Notes: a model not told the origin generated them from the sequence alone. A stretch of DNA of 13,955 nt from an uncultured Collinsella sp. (GCA_900545835.1 URBB01000049.1:1-13955); one strand, 5' to 3'; shown: positions 6,619 to 13,322, counted from the stretch's first letter. A program made the numbers and translations.

Positions 6619-7623
6619 ATGAAAATCAATCACGCGATTCTGCATATCCTGGACTTTGACTCTGCCGTCAACGTCATGAGCCAGCGCGAGCTCGATATCG
6701 AGAGCCGTACCGTGCGTAATTTCGTAACCACGCACCTGCGGCGCGCTCGTACCTCGGCTGATAACAAGCGTGCCACGTTTGCCGAGAACTCCGCATTCGG
6801 CGGCGAGCTCAAGGGCTATTTCTTTGGTGAGCGTGAGTTCGTGGATCTGTCTCAGCAGATTGCGGAGTTCATCTCTTCCGAACTTACCAAGGCCGAGAAA
6901 GCCGAGTCCACTGACGTGCTTGTGGCGGACTTTGATGACGATGAGGATGCCCGCTGGTTTGCCGTGATGCTGCTGGGCTCCAAGCAGGCTTTTATGCACG
7001 AGGTGGGTCGCGAAGAGGGCGAGGTGCGCAACGACATTGCGCGCCACTACGCCATTCTGCCGAATCCCTCGCAAAAGGTGCCGAGCTATGCAATCGTGCG
7101 TGCAAGCACCATGGAGATCGGCTATGTGGATAAGAAGCGCAAGATTGCCGGCGAGGATCGCATGCTCATTCCCGACGGCCTGCTGCAGTGCGACACGGGG
7201 GTATCGGGCAAGGAGGTCATCGACACCGTGACGCGTGTGGTCGAGGAAGTCGCCGAGGAGCACGGTGCCAACACGGCTGTAGCACTCGCCAAGGTTAAAG
7301 CTGCTGTTGCCGAGAAAGTTGAGGATGACGAGGAACTGCCCCCTTGGGATATCGTCGATGAGGTCTTTGAGGACGAGCCGGTTATCAAGGAGAGCGTGCG
7401 CGCGGCACTGACTGAGGAGAAGGTGCCTGAGCGTGTGCCCGTGGAGCGCAAGCAGGTCGAACGCGCGGCGGTGCGCAACCACAAGATCCGTACCGACACG
7501 GGCATCGAGATCAGCTTCCCGGCCGAGATGGGTTCGAACTCTGAGTACATCGAGTTTGTCAACGAGCCCAACGGCCTCATCTCCATCGAGCTCAAGAACA
7601 TCGGAAGTATTGAGAATCGATAA
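6619..7623 (+). CDS. Nucleoid-associated protein, NdpA/YejK family
   Basis: A 334-residue protein of the 37-kDa nucleoid-associated (NdpA, YejK) family. Diagnostic features are the N-terminus MKINHAILHILDFDSAVNVMSQRELD, the regular helix/strand pattern without cysteines, and the C-terminus reading YIEFVNEPNGLISIELKNIG. Members bind the nucleoid; their physiological role is poorly defined. The middle (about 205-300) is very acidic with Glu/Val/Lys-rich helices. I prefer ATG 6619 to the in-frame ATG at 6610, because ACGGA at 6605-6609 is 9 bases from 6619 but touches 6610, and family members begin with MKI. The gene appears monocistronic with its own terminator at 7649. Confidence 0.9.
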   Translation: MKINHAILHILDFDSAVNVMSQRELDIESRTVRNFVTTHLRRARTSADNKRATFAENSAFGGELKGYFFGEREFVDLSQQIAEFISSELTKAEKAESTDVLVADFDDDEDARWFAVMLLGSKQAFMHEVGREEGEVRNDIARHYAILPNPSQKVPSYAIVRASTMEIGYVDKKRKIAGEDRMLIPDGLLQCDTGVSGKEVIDTVTRVVEEVAEEHGANTAVALAKVKAAVAEKVEDDEELPPWDIVDEVFEDEPVIKESVRAALTEEKVPERVPVERKQVERAAVRNHKIRTDTGIEISFPAEMGSNSEYIEFVNEPNGLISIELKNIGSIENR

Positions 7624-7648
7624 ACTGCTCTTGGACGTTGCAAAAAAC

Positions 7649-7686
7649 AAAGGCCGAAGCCTTTTGGGACTTCGGCCTTTTTTGTT
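7649..7686. terminator. Intrinsic terminator, usable from both strands
   Basis: AAAGGCCGAAG (7649-7659) pairs perfectly with CTTCGGCCTTT (7670-7680) around a 10-base loop. A T-rich run follows on the plus strand, ending the NdpA-family transcript. An A-rich run precedes it (AAAAAACAAAGG), so it can also end minus-strand transcripts reading out of dapH. Confidence 0.88.
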
Positions 7687-7723
7687 TTCGGCTTGGTTGC
7701 TGACATTGCGCCGCAGGTTGAGC

Positions 7724-7765
7724 TCACGTCAGCGAAAACGCCCCTAAGCGAGCAAGGTGACGTGA
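7724..7765. repeat. Inverted repeat TCACGTCA / TGACGTGA
   Basis: A perfect 8-bp inverted repeat (7724-7731 with 7758-7765). Its right arm is also complementary to ACGTCA at 7807-7812, so this segment has two competing partners. GCTGAC (7699-7704) is in turn complementary to GTCAGC (7728-7733). Confidence 0.5.
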
Positions 7766-7833
7766 AAGAGGAGGGAAGCGTACTTTGGTACGCGACCGAC
7801 GATTGAACGTCAGATTGCCGCTTAGGGGCGTTT
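7736..7833. repeat. Nested palindromic element, candidate structured RNA or MITE-like repeat
   Basis: AAACGCCCCTAAGCG (7736-7750) is perfectly complementary to CGCTTAGGGGCGTTT (7819-7833). Inside are TGACGT/ACGTCA (7758-7763 with 7807-7812) and GCGTAC-TTTG-GTACGC (7778-7793), three nested helices around a purine-rich bulge (GAAAGAGGAGGGAA). CAGCG occurs one base outside each end (7730-7734 and 7835-7839), like a 5-bp target duplication. No credible ORF is inside. It could be an elaborate tail-to-tail terminator, a small RNA or a non-autonomous mobile repeat. Confidence 0.6.
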
Positions 7834-7846
7834 GCAGCGTCGAGCC

Positions 7847-7874
7847 GTTACGCGGTTTGGCAAAACCGCGTAAC
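7847..7874 (-). terminator. Strong hairpin directly after dapH
   Basis: GTTACGCGGTTT and AAACCGCGTAAC form a perfect 12-bp stem with a 4-base loop, 2 bases after the dapH stop codon. No U-tract follows on the minus strand, so it may protect the mRNA 3' end or slow polymerase ahead of the palindromic element rather than terminate by itself. Confidence 0.6.
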
Positions 7875-7876
7875 TT

Positions 7877-8596
7877 CTACAGCTGGCGCAGGCCCTCTTC
7901 CAGGCCGGTCTTGCTGTCGGTCTTCTCGTCGCGCATCTTGATGGCGCGGGCGGGGACACCGGCCACGACGGCGCCGGCGGGGACGTCCTCGACGCACACG
8001 GCGCCGGCGGCAACAACAGCGCCCTTGCCCACGCGTACGCCCTCCAGGACCACGGCGTTGGCGCCGATCATGACGTCGTCTTCGATGATGACGGGCGTGG
8101 CGCTTGCGGGCTCAACGACGCCTGCCAACACGGTTCCAGCGCCGATGTGGCAGTTCTTGCCCACGGTGGCGCGACCGCCCAGCACGGCGCCCATATCGAT
8201 CATGGAACCCTCGCCGATAACGGAGCCGATGTTGATGATGGCGCCCATCATGATGACGGCACGGTCGCCGATCTCGACGCGGTCGCGGATGATCGCGCCC
8301 GGCTCGATGCGGGCGTTGATGCCCTTAAGGTCGAGCATGGGCACGGCGGAGTTGCGGCAATCGTTTTCAACGTCGTAGTAATCGATGGAATCGGCGTTGG
8401 CGTCCAGGATGGCCTTAAGCTCATCCCAGTCGCCAAAGACGGTCTTGCCGCGACGGCCGCCGTAGACATGTGCGTCGCCCCAGGCAACCTTCATGCCGGG
8501 CTTCTCGCGCACGTACAGCTTGACAGGCGTCTTTTTGGGCGCGGTGGCGATGTAGTTGATAATCTCTTGTGCATCCATCTCGGCTGCGTTGCTCAT
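7877..8596 (-). CDS. dapH: 2,3,4,5-tetrahydropyridine-2,6-dicarboxylate N-acetyltransferase
   Basis: This enzyme transfers acetyl from acetyl-CoA to tetrahydrodipicolinate, giving N-acetyl-2-amino-6-oxopimelate and committing the cell to the acetyl branch of DAP/lysine synthesis. The 239 residues match DapH (about 235-240), shorter than the succinyl enzyme DapD. The N-terminal domain (about 1-85, QEIINYIATAPKKTPVKLYV) is DapH-specific. From about 90 a left-handed beta-helix of hexapeptide repeats follows (GAIIRDRVEIGDRAVIMMGAI, then IGAGTVLAGV and IGANAVVLEGVRVGKGAVVAAGAVCVEDVPAG). The C-terminus is short. The start at ATG 8596 has AAAGGAG about 9 bases upstream. It lies 39 bases after dapB and is the last gene of the lysine operon. 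Confidence 0.93.
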   Translation of the reverse strand: MSNAAEMDAQEIINYIATAPKKTPVKLYVREKPGMKVAWGDAHVYGGRRGKTVFGDWDELKAILDANADSIDYYDVENDCRNSAVPMLDLKGINARIEPGAIIRDRVEIGDRAVIMMGAIINIGSVIGEGSMIDMGAVLGGRATVGKNCHIGAGTVLAGVVEPASATPVIIEDDVMIGANAVVLEGVRVGKGAVVAAGAVCVEDVPAGAVVAGVPARAIKMRDEKTDSKTGLEEGLRQL

Positions 8597-8635
8597 TTGC
8601 TATCTCTCCTTTGGGTGGATTCGGTTGATACCTGG

Positions 8636-9376
8636 TTAGGCAAACATGACCTGGTTGAACGTATAGAAGCCGGGTTCGCGGGCGACGAGCTTCTGGGCGG
8701 CGGCCAGGGCGCCGTTGACGAAGATCTGGCGGCTCGTGGCACGGTGCGTGAGCGCGATCTCCTCGTCTTGGCCAAAGAAGCTCACCTCGTGCACGCCGGC
8801 GACGGTGCCGCCGCGCAGCGAGTGCATACCGATTTCCTTGGGGTCGCGCGCGCCGCACATGCCCTCGCGTCCGTAGACGGGGTGGTAGCCTGCCTCGGGT
8901 TCGGCCTCGACTACGGCGTCGAGCAACAGCTTGGCGGTGCCGCTGGGGGCGTCGACCTTTTGGTTGTGGTGAGTCTCGACAATCTCGCAGTCAAAGCCGG
9001 GCAGCTCACGCGTGGCCTGGGCCACTAGATGACGCAGGGCTGCGATGCCGATGGAGTAATTGCCCGAGTGCATAACGCGGGTGTTCTGGCCCAGCTCACG
9101 CAGGCGGTCCATCTGCTCGGGCGTATAGCCCGTGGTGCCCGAGACCAACGCGGCGCCCGTGCGCTCGACATAGGCGACGACGGCATCGAAGGTCACGACG
9201 TTCGAGAAGTCGATGATAACGTCGGCCGCCGGGGCGCTCTCGAGCTCGGACAGATCAAAACCGATCTGGGCGACGATATCAAAAAAGGGCTGCCCGTCGG
9301 CGTCGACAACGCCCTCGGCGGTGGTGCGGATGAGCGAGCCCATGCGGCCCGTTCCCATAATGACGGTCTTAATCAA
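8636..9376 (-). CDS. dapB: 4-hydroxy-tetrahydrodipicolinate reductase
   Basis: DapB reduces the DapA product with NAD(P)H to tetrahydrodipicolinate. The 246 residues fit short DapB forms. The nucleotide-binding motif is MGTGRMGSLI (7-16), SGTTG marks the central loop, and the family signature reads ETHHNQKVDAPSGTAK with the catalytic His pair, Lys and substrate-binding SGT. RGGTVAGVHEVSF follows in the C-terminal half. The best start is TTG 9376-9374, which overlaps the dapA stop (TTGATTAA) and places the Rossmann motif at the usual distance; the next ATG would remove the first beta strand. The overlap implies translational coupling to the lysA-dapA ORF, and the rare start may lower initiation. 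Confidence 0.94.
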   Translation of the reverse strand: MIKTVIMGTGRMGSLIRTTAEGVVDADGQPFFDIVAQIGFDLSELESAPAADVIIDFSNVVTFDAVVAYVERTGAALVSGTTGYTPEQMDRLRELGQNTRVMHSGNYSIGIAALRHLVAQATRELPGFDCEIVETHHNQKVDAPSGTAKLLLDAVVEAEPEAGYHPVYGREGMCGARDPKEIGMHSLRGGTVAGVHEVSFFGQDEEIALTHRATSRQIFVNGALAAAQKLVAREPGFYTFNQVMFA

Positions 9377-11678
9377 GCAGACCAGCTCCCTTCAGAGCAT
9401 CGGTAAGTGCGGCTCGCGTGTCATCTGCCATGGGGCACAGCGGCATACGGTAGTTTGCCTCAATCATGCCCATCTGGGCGAGCGCTTCCTTGACGGGGAT
9501 GGGGTTGACCTCGCTAAAGAGGGCATTGATGAGCGGCTGGCCGGCAATCTGGATATCGCGGGCGCGTGCCACGTCACCGTCCAGATAGGCGCGGCACATG
9601 TCGTGCACGAGCTGCGGCTGCACGTCTGCCCACACGCTGATGGTGCCCGAGGCGCCCAGGCTCATGAGCGGTACGGTAAGCGCGTCCTCGCCCGAGTACA
9701 TGCGGAAGTCGTCTGACAGCAGGTGGGCGATCTTGGCCGCGTAGGCGACGTTGCCCGAGGCCTCCTTAATACCCATGATGTTGGGGTGCGCGGCCAGGCG
9801 TTCTACGTTGCGCTCGCTGATGCCGCAGCCACAGCGGCCGGGGATGTTGTACAGGATGCAGGGGATGTCCACGGCATCGGCGACAGTCTTAAAGTGCTGA
9901 TAGATACCCTCTTCGTTGGACTTGTTGTAGTAGGGGGTAATGAGCAGCAGGCCGTCGGCTCCCAAGCCCTGGTAAGTAAGCGACTTGGTGAGCATGGTCT
10001 GCGTGGAGTTGGAGCCCGAGCCGGCAATGACGGGGACGCGTCCTGCAACATTCTTGACCACGGCGGCGACGACGGAGTTATCCTCGTCGTCGGTCATCGT
10101 GGCGCTCTCGCCGGTGGTGCCCAGGGTGAGGATGGCGTCGGTGCCGTTTTGCAGGTGGAAATCGATAAGGCGCTCGAGTGCGTCAAAGTCGACACTGCCA
10201 TCCTTTTTAAACGGCGTGACAAGGGCGACGATTGAGCCCTCGAGATTGCGGATATCCATGTTCTTCTCCTTCGCTTCCGCGATCTGGACGCGTTTGTTCC
10301 ATTGGGCGGCGACTGCCAGGCGCTCGTCTTGGGCGCGACGGCGGGCACTTTCGGCGCGCGACTTGGCCAGCAGCTCTCGGCCGCTCGGCAGCACGTCGAG
10401 CGTGGCAAAGTAATCGCCCGGGCGCTCGGCGCGGCGGATGAGGTCGGCCGAGCCATCGGGGCGCAACAGGACCTCGGCGGAGCGCAGGCGTCCATTGTAG
10501 TTGTAGCCCATGGAGTAGCCATGCGCGCCGGTATCGTGGATCACAAGCAGGTCGCCCATGTCGATATGCGGCAGCTCGCGATCGATGGCGAACTTGTCGT
10601 TGTTCTCGCACAGATTGCCCGTGATGTCATAGGTGTCCGTGACGGGCGCTGTGGTCTTGTCGTCGCCACCCGGCTGGCCCATCACCGTAATGTGGTGGTA
10701 AGCGCCATACATGGCAGGACGAATCAGATCGACGGCGCTTGCGTCCACGCCGATATAGTCCTTGTAAATCTGCTTCTCGTGGATGGCCTTGGTGACCAGG
10801 CAGCCGTAGGGCCCCATCATAAAGCGGCCCATCTCGGTACAAATGGCCACATCGCCCATGCCGGCAGGAACCAGGATCTCGTCGTGGGCCGCGTGCACCC
10901 CCTCGCCGATGGCGTGGATGTCGTTGGCCTGCTGCTCGGGCAGGTAGGGGATGCCGACGCCGCCGGACAGGTTGATAAAGGCGACATGTGCGCCGGTCTC
11001 GCGCTCCAGGCGCACGGCAAGTTTAAAGAGGATGCGTGCGAGCTTGGGATAGTAGTCGTTAGTGACGGTGTTACTGGCAAGGAAGGCATGGATGCCAAAA
11101 TTCTCGGCGCCCTTGGCCTTGAGCATGCGGAAGGCCTCAAAGAGCTGCTCGGTGGTCATGCCATATTTGGAGTCGCCCGGGTTGTCCATGATGCCGTTGG
11201 AGAGCTGGAACAGACCGCCTGGATTAAAGCGGCAGCTGACCGTCTTGGGGATGGGCCCCGCAACGCGCTCAAAGAACTCGATGTGGCTGATGTCGTCAAA
11301 GTTGACGATGGCACCCAGCTTGTCGGCGAGCTCAAAGTCGGCAGCCGGCGTGTCGTTGGACGAGAACATGATGTCGTGTCCCGTGATACCCAGTGAGCGG
11401 GCGATCATGAGCTCGGTATAGCTCGAGCAATCGCAGCCGCAGCCGTATTCGTTGAGAATGGAGATGAGCGCCGGGTTGGGGTTGGCCTTGACGGCAAAGT
11501 ATTCCTTAAAGCCCGGGTTCCATGCAAAGGCGTCGCGCACTTCTTGCATGTTGCGGCAGATGCCTGCCTCGTCGTATAGATGAAACGGCGTGGGGAACTG
11601 CTCGACGATATGCTCGAGTGTCTCCTTGTCCACAAACGGCTGCTTGGCCGCATATGCCTCGTTGGGGGTCAATGCCAT
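9369..11678 (-). CDS. lysA-dapA: Fused diaminopimelate decarboxylase / dihydrodipicolinate synthase
   Basis: One continuous 769-residue ORF joins the last and first enzymes of the DAP-lysine pathway. Residues 1-429 are LysA, a PLP fold-type III decarboxylase turning meso-DAP into lysine: K64 (YFAVKANPNP), the Gly loop SGGVGIPY (238-245), TEMGRF (281-286, where EPGR is commoner), CENND (357-361, the inter-subunit Cys-Glu motif) and DTGAHGYSMGYNYNGR (382-397). Residues 430-473 are a charged Ala/Arg/Lys/Glu linker. Residues 474-769 are a complete DapA, which condenses pyruvate with aspartate semialdehyde: GTTGES, Y610 (ILYNIPGR) and Schiff-base K638 (MGIKEASGN). The DapA part retains its own Met with a consensus ribosome binding site, so a free DapA may also be made. 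The LysA start, ATG 11678, lies just after a lysine riboswitch. Whether the fused protein exists in the cell is unknown; a sequencing indel removing a stop is possible. Confidence 0.92.
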   Translation of the reverse strand: MALTPNEAYAAKQPFVDKETLEHIVEQFPTPFHLYDEAGICRNMQEVRDAFAWNPGFKEYFAVKANPNPALISILNEYGCGCDCSSYTELMIARSLGITGHDIMFSSNDTPAADFELADKLGAIVNFDDISHIEFFERVAGPIPKTVSCRFNPGGLFQLSNGIMDNPGDSKYGMTTEQLFEAFRMLKAKGAENFGIHAFLASNTVTNDYYPKLARILFKLAVRLERETGAHVAFINLSGGVGIPYLPEQQANDIHAIGEGVHAAHDEILVPAGMGDVAICTEMGRFMMGPYGCLVTKAIHEKQIYKDYIGVDASAVDLIRPAMYGAYHHITVMGQPGGDDKTTAPVTDTYDITGNLCENNDKFAIDRELPHIDMGDLLVIHDTGAHGYSMGYNYNGRLRSAEVLLRPDGSADLIRRAERPGDYFATLDVLPSGRELLAKSRAESARRRAQDERLAVAAQWNKRVQIAEAKEKNMDIRNLEGSIVALVTPFKKDGSVDFDALERLIDFHLQNGTDAILTLGTTGESATMTDDEDNSVVAAVVKNVAGRVPVIAGSGSNSTQTMLTKSLTYQGLGADGLLLITPYYNKSNEEGIYQHFKTVADAVDIPCILYNIPGRCGCGISERNVERLAAHPNIMGIKEASGNVAYAAKIAHLLSDDFRMYSGEDALTVPLMSLGASGTISVWADVQPQLVHDMCRAYLDGDVARARDIQIAGQPLINALFSEVNPIPVKEALAQMGMIEANYRMPLCPMADDTRAALTDALKGAGLLD
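10257..10271 (-). promoter_or_regulatory. Internal ribosome binding site and start of dapA
   Basis: Inside the fused ORF, AAGGAG (10271-10266) lies 6 bases before ATG 10259-10257. That ATG begins MDIRNLEGSIVALVTPFK, the normal DapA N-terminus. Initiation here would give a standard 296-residue DapA from 10259-9369. The site is a better match than the one before lysA itself, so independent DapA synthesis is likely. Confidence 0.75.
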
Positions 11679-11691
11679 GTCCCGTAAACCT

Positions 11692-11756
11692 CGCTATCCA
11701 GACGGCGCCATCTGCGCATCGAATCCGCATAGTGTGGACCCAATGTCCGGATAGCG
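11692..11756 (-). promoter_or_regulatory. Competing helix linking the riboswitch to the lysA start
   Basis: The 3' strand of riboswitch helix P1 and the bases after it (CGCTATCCGGAC, 11756-11745) are complementary to GTCTGGATAGCG (11703-11692) over 12 bp with one G-U pair. The downstream arm runs into the probable ribosome binding site (GCGAGG) of lysA. P1 and this helix are mutually exclusive. No U-tract terminator is visible, so translational or Rho-dependent control is more likely than intrinsic termination. The sequence alone does not settle which state is on. Confidence 0.65.
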
Positions 11757-11906
11757 CTCCCGCATTGCTGCAGACAGTCCTGTGGGTGTTTCCCACAGGC
11801 CCACCAGGTTGTTCGTGCCCGAAAAACCCAGTTCGGCGGGTTTCGCCTCCCCACGGGGTCAAAGCCTGCCGGCTCGCCCGCGGTTCTTCGTGCCCGCGCC
11901 TCTATC
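11750..11906 (-). ncRNA. Lysine riboswitch (L-box) in the lysA-dapA leader
   Basis: The minus-strand RNA has the L-box landmarks in order: 5' P1 GATAGAGGCGCG, the conserved GGGGAG...CGCCGAA junction segment, a P3-like hairpin (TTCG/CGAA core), P4 CCTGTGGG-AAACA-CCCACAGG, conserved ACTGTC, a P5 hairpin CTGCA-GCAA-TGCGG with a GNRA loop, and the closing GGGAGCGCTATC pairing with the 5' end. About 157 nt matches the family. It senses lysine and should lower expression of lysA-dapA, dapB and dapH when lysine is plentiful. I compared it from memory with the Bacillus lysC L-box; an Rfam RF00168 match is the formal test. Confidence 0.88.
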
Positions 11907-11910
11907 AAGT

Positions 11911-11940
11911 GGTAAAGACCCTATCACGTTGCACTTTACC
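11911..11940. promoter_or_regulatory. Inverted repeat GGTAAAG-N16-CTTTACC, possible operator
   Basis: A perfect 7-bp inverted repeat (11911-11917 and 11934-11940) lies between the divergent lysine genes. Its right arm contains the plus-strand -35 box, and the repeat spans the minus-strand -10 box, so a bound protein could affect both directions. The regulator is unknown. Confidence 0.45.
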
Positions 11941-11946
11941 AAACAA
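11918..11946 (-). promoter_or_regulatory. Promoter of the lysA-dapA-dapB-dapH operon
   Basis: TTGTTT (11946-11941), a 17-base spacer and TAGGGT (11923-11918) form a plausible sigma-70 promoter. The predicted start point, about 11911, is a few bases before the first riboswitch helix, as expected for a riboswitch leader. Confidence 0.6.
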
Positions 11947-11963
11947 GAGTATTTGTATATAAC
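11935..11963 (+). promoter_or_regulatory. Promoter of the M20 deacetylase gene
   Basis: TTTACC (11935-11940), 17 bases and TATAAC (11958-11963) form a plausible promoter. It overlaps the opposite promoter across 11935-11946. The leader of about 90 bases contains a small hairpin, CAGCA-ATA-TGCTG (11976-11988), but no riboswitch that I recognise. Confidence 0.55.
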
Positions 11964-12056
11964 GTTTAAAAAATGCAGCAATATGCTGGAAACATGTGTG
12001 CCACAATCCTGTATCACAATAAGTTGCAACAGATGTGCCTTACGAAGGGATTCTCT

Positions 12057-13244
12057 ATGACCGAGCTCCAAGAACTCCGTCGCTATCGCCGCGATCTCCA
12101 TCGCATTCCGGAGCTCGATTTCGATCTTCCGCAAACCATTGTCTATATCGAGGGCGTGTTGGCACCGCTCGCTTGCGAGGTGACCCATCCGTGCCCCAGC
12201 TGCGTCTGCGCTTTCTTCGACGCCGGCGTTGGTGCCGCGCATGCCACAGCGATTCGCGCCGATATGGATGCGCTGCCCATCGCGGAGGCGACGGGAGCGG
12301 CCTTTGCCTCGACCCATCCCGGCAAGATGCACGCTTGCGGACATGATGGACACATGGCCATGGCACTTGCCGCCGCGACGTATGTCGACCGTACGATTCG
12401 CGAGCAGCCGGGCGTCATTAGGCGCAACGTTCTCTTTGTGTTCCAGCCGGCCGAGGAAACGACCGGTGGTGCCAAGACGGTATGTGAGAGCGGTGTGTTC
12501 GAATGCTACGGGGTCGACCGCATTTTTGGCTTCCATGTGTGGCCCGATCTGCCCGCCGGCACGTTGGCGAGCTGTTCCGGCCCGCTGCTGGCGCGTTCGA
12601 GTGAGACACACATTCATATTCACGGGACGAGCATCCATATCGCTAAGACCTATGGCGTTCCGGTCGAGGAGTCGCACGATGCGGCGCTGGCGGCTGCCAA
12701 GTTCTTGGTTGCCGAGCGCGAACTGATGGACGAGCTGGGCACCGACGAGCCCTGTATCGGCAAGTTTGGTCTGCTGCAGGCCGGTACCGTCTGCAATGCG
12801 GTGGCGGGGGAGGCCCATGTTGCCGGCAGCCTGCGTGTGTTTACGGACGACATGTTCGACCGGGCGCGCGAAGGCGTGCGCCGCGTGCTGGACGATGCCT
12901 GTGCCGCAACAGGCTGTACGTACGATCTCGACTTTGCCGAGGGCTATCCGCCAGTCGATAACGACCCCGAGTTGTTTGCCCACATTGCGCCTGCCTTGCC
13001 CGAGCTGCAACTTGTGGACGAGCCGCTGCTGATCGCCGAGGATTTCGCGTTCTATCAACGCCATCTGCCGGGCGTGTTTTTCCTGCTGGGCACGGGTATG
13101 CCAGAGGACCAAGACAACCCGAGTGATTCGGATGGCTGTCCCGCCTATGCCACAAGCGCTCTGCATACCGATAGCATGCTCTTCGACGAGGAAATTCTGC
13201 TCAAAGGCCTCGATGTCTACAAACGATTGCTTTTGCTTGACTAA
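12057..13244 (+). CDS. M20 amidohydrolase, probable N-acetyldiaminopimelate deacetylase
   Basis: A 395-residue metal-dependent amidohydrolase of the M20D group. The metal motifs are HACGHDGH (92-99), QPAEETTGGAK (130-140, E133/E134), H160 in FGFHVWPDLPAG, AEDFAFY near the C-terminus, and the final histidine in ALHTDSMLFDEE. The middle is the dimerisation domain. Close relatives act on N-acyl amino acids: N-acetyl-LL-DAP, hippurate or IAA conjugates. Its place divergent from an acetyl-branch lysine operon with dapH makes N-acetyl-LL-DAP the best substrate: deacetylation gives LL-DAP, completing the branch. That assignment rests on context. The start at 12057 has AAGGGA 6 bases upstream and gives the family N-terminus (ELRRYRRDLHRIPEL). 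A longer in-frame start at 11973 is rejected for lack of a binding site and an atypical N-terminus. Confidence 0.9.
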   Translation: MTELQELRRYRRDLHRIPELDFDLPQTIVYIEGVLAPLACEVTHPCPSCVCAFFDAGVGAAHATAIRADMDALPIAEATGAAFASTHPGKMHACGHDGHMAMALAAATYVDRTIREQPGVIRRNVLFVFQPAEETTGGAKTVCESGVFECYGVDRIFGFHVWPDLPAGTLASCSGPLLARSSETHIHIHGTSIHIAKTYGVPVEESHDAALAAAKFLVAERELMDELGTDEPCIGKFGLLQAGTVCNAVAGEAHVAGSLRVFTDDMFDRAREGVRRVLDDACAATGCTYDLDFAEGYPPVDNDPELFAHIAPALPELQLVDEPLLIAEDFAFYQRHLPGVFFLLGTGMPEDQDNPSDSDGCPAYATSALHTDSMLFDEEILLKGLDVYKRLLLLD

Positions 13245-13258
13245 GGCGCAAAGGACTA

Positions 13259-13282
13259 TTTGTTCTAGAAAACACGAACAAA
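13259..13282. promoter_or_regulatory. Inverted repeat upstream of higBA, candidate HigA operator
   Basis: TTTGTTC (13259-13265) and GAACAAA (13276-13282) form a perfect 7-bp inverted repeat with a 10-base spacer. It covers the -35 region of the higBA promoter, a usual place for antitoxin autorepression. Confidence 0.5.
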
Positions 13283-13289
13283 CGTACGA

Positions 13290-13295
13290 TATAAT
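13290..13295 (+). promoter_or_regulatory. -10 box of higBA
   Basis: TATAAT is a perfect consensus -10 hexamer 51 bases before higB. The -35 position has no good match (AGAAAA at 17 bases). Confidence 0.65.
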
Positions 13296-13322
13296 AGAGA
13301 TGTAAGTCTATAGAAACGTTTG

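Noticed and set aside
6595..7650. Minus-strand open frame (351 codons) opposite the NdpA-family gene
   Set aside because: Antisense shadow; Leu/His/Arg-rich translation with no recognisable family and no ribosome binding site.
7785..8378. Plus-strand open frame starting with TTG inside the palindromic element and entering dapH antisense
   Set aside because: No ribosome binding site, repetitive Ala/Thr/Pro/Met translation, and an overlap with the conserved dapH frame.
8147..9028. Plus-strand open frame (293 codons) opposite dapH and dapB
   Set aside because: It spans two recognised genes and their gap in antisense, with low-complexity Asp/Gly/Val/Ala composition typical of shadow frames.
10302..11396. 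Plus-strand open frame (364 codons) opposite lysA
   Set aside because: Antisense of conserved LysA sequence; no binding site or family match.
11679..12056. T-box or a second riboswitch for the deacetylase on the plus strand
   Set aside because: No T-box core or other aptamer pattern was recognised in the plus-strand leader, only a 5-bp hairpin.
11859..13166. Long open frame on the minus strand (435 codons) opposite the M20 amidohydrolase gene
   Set aside because: Antisense shadow of a gene with full catalytic motifs. It would also run through the divergent promoters into the lysine riboswitch.
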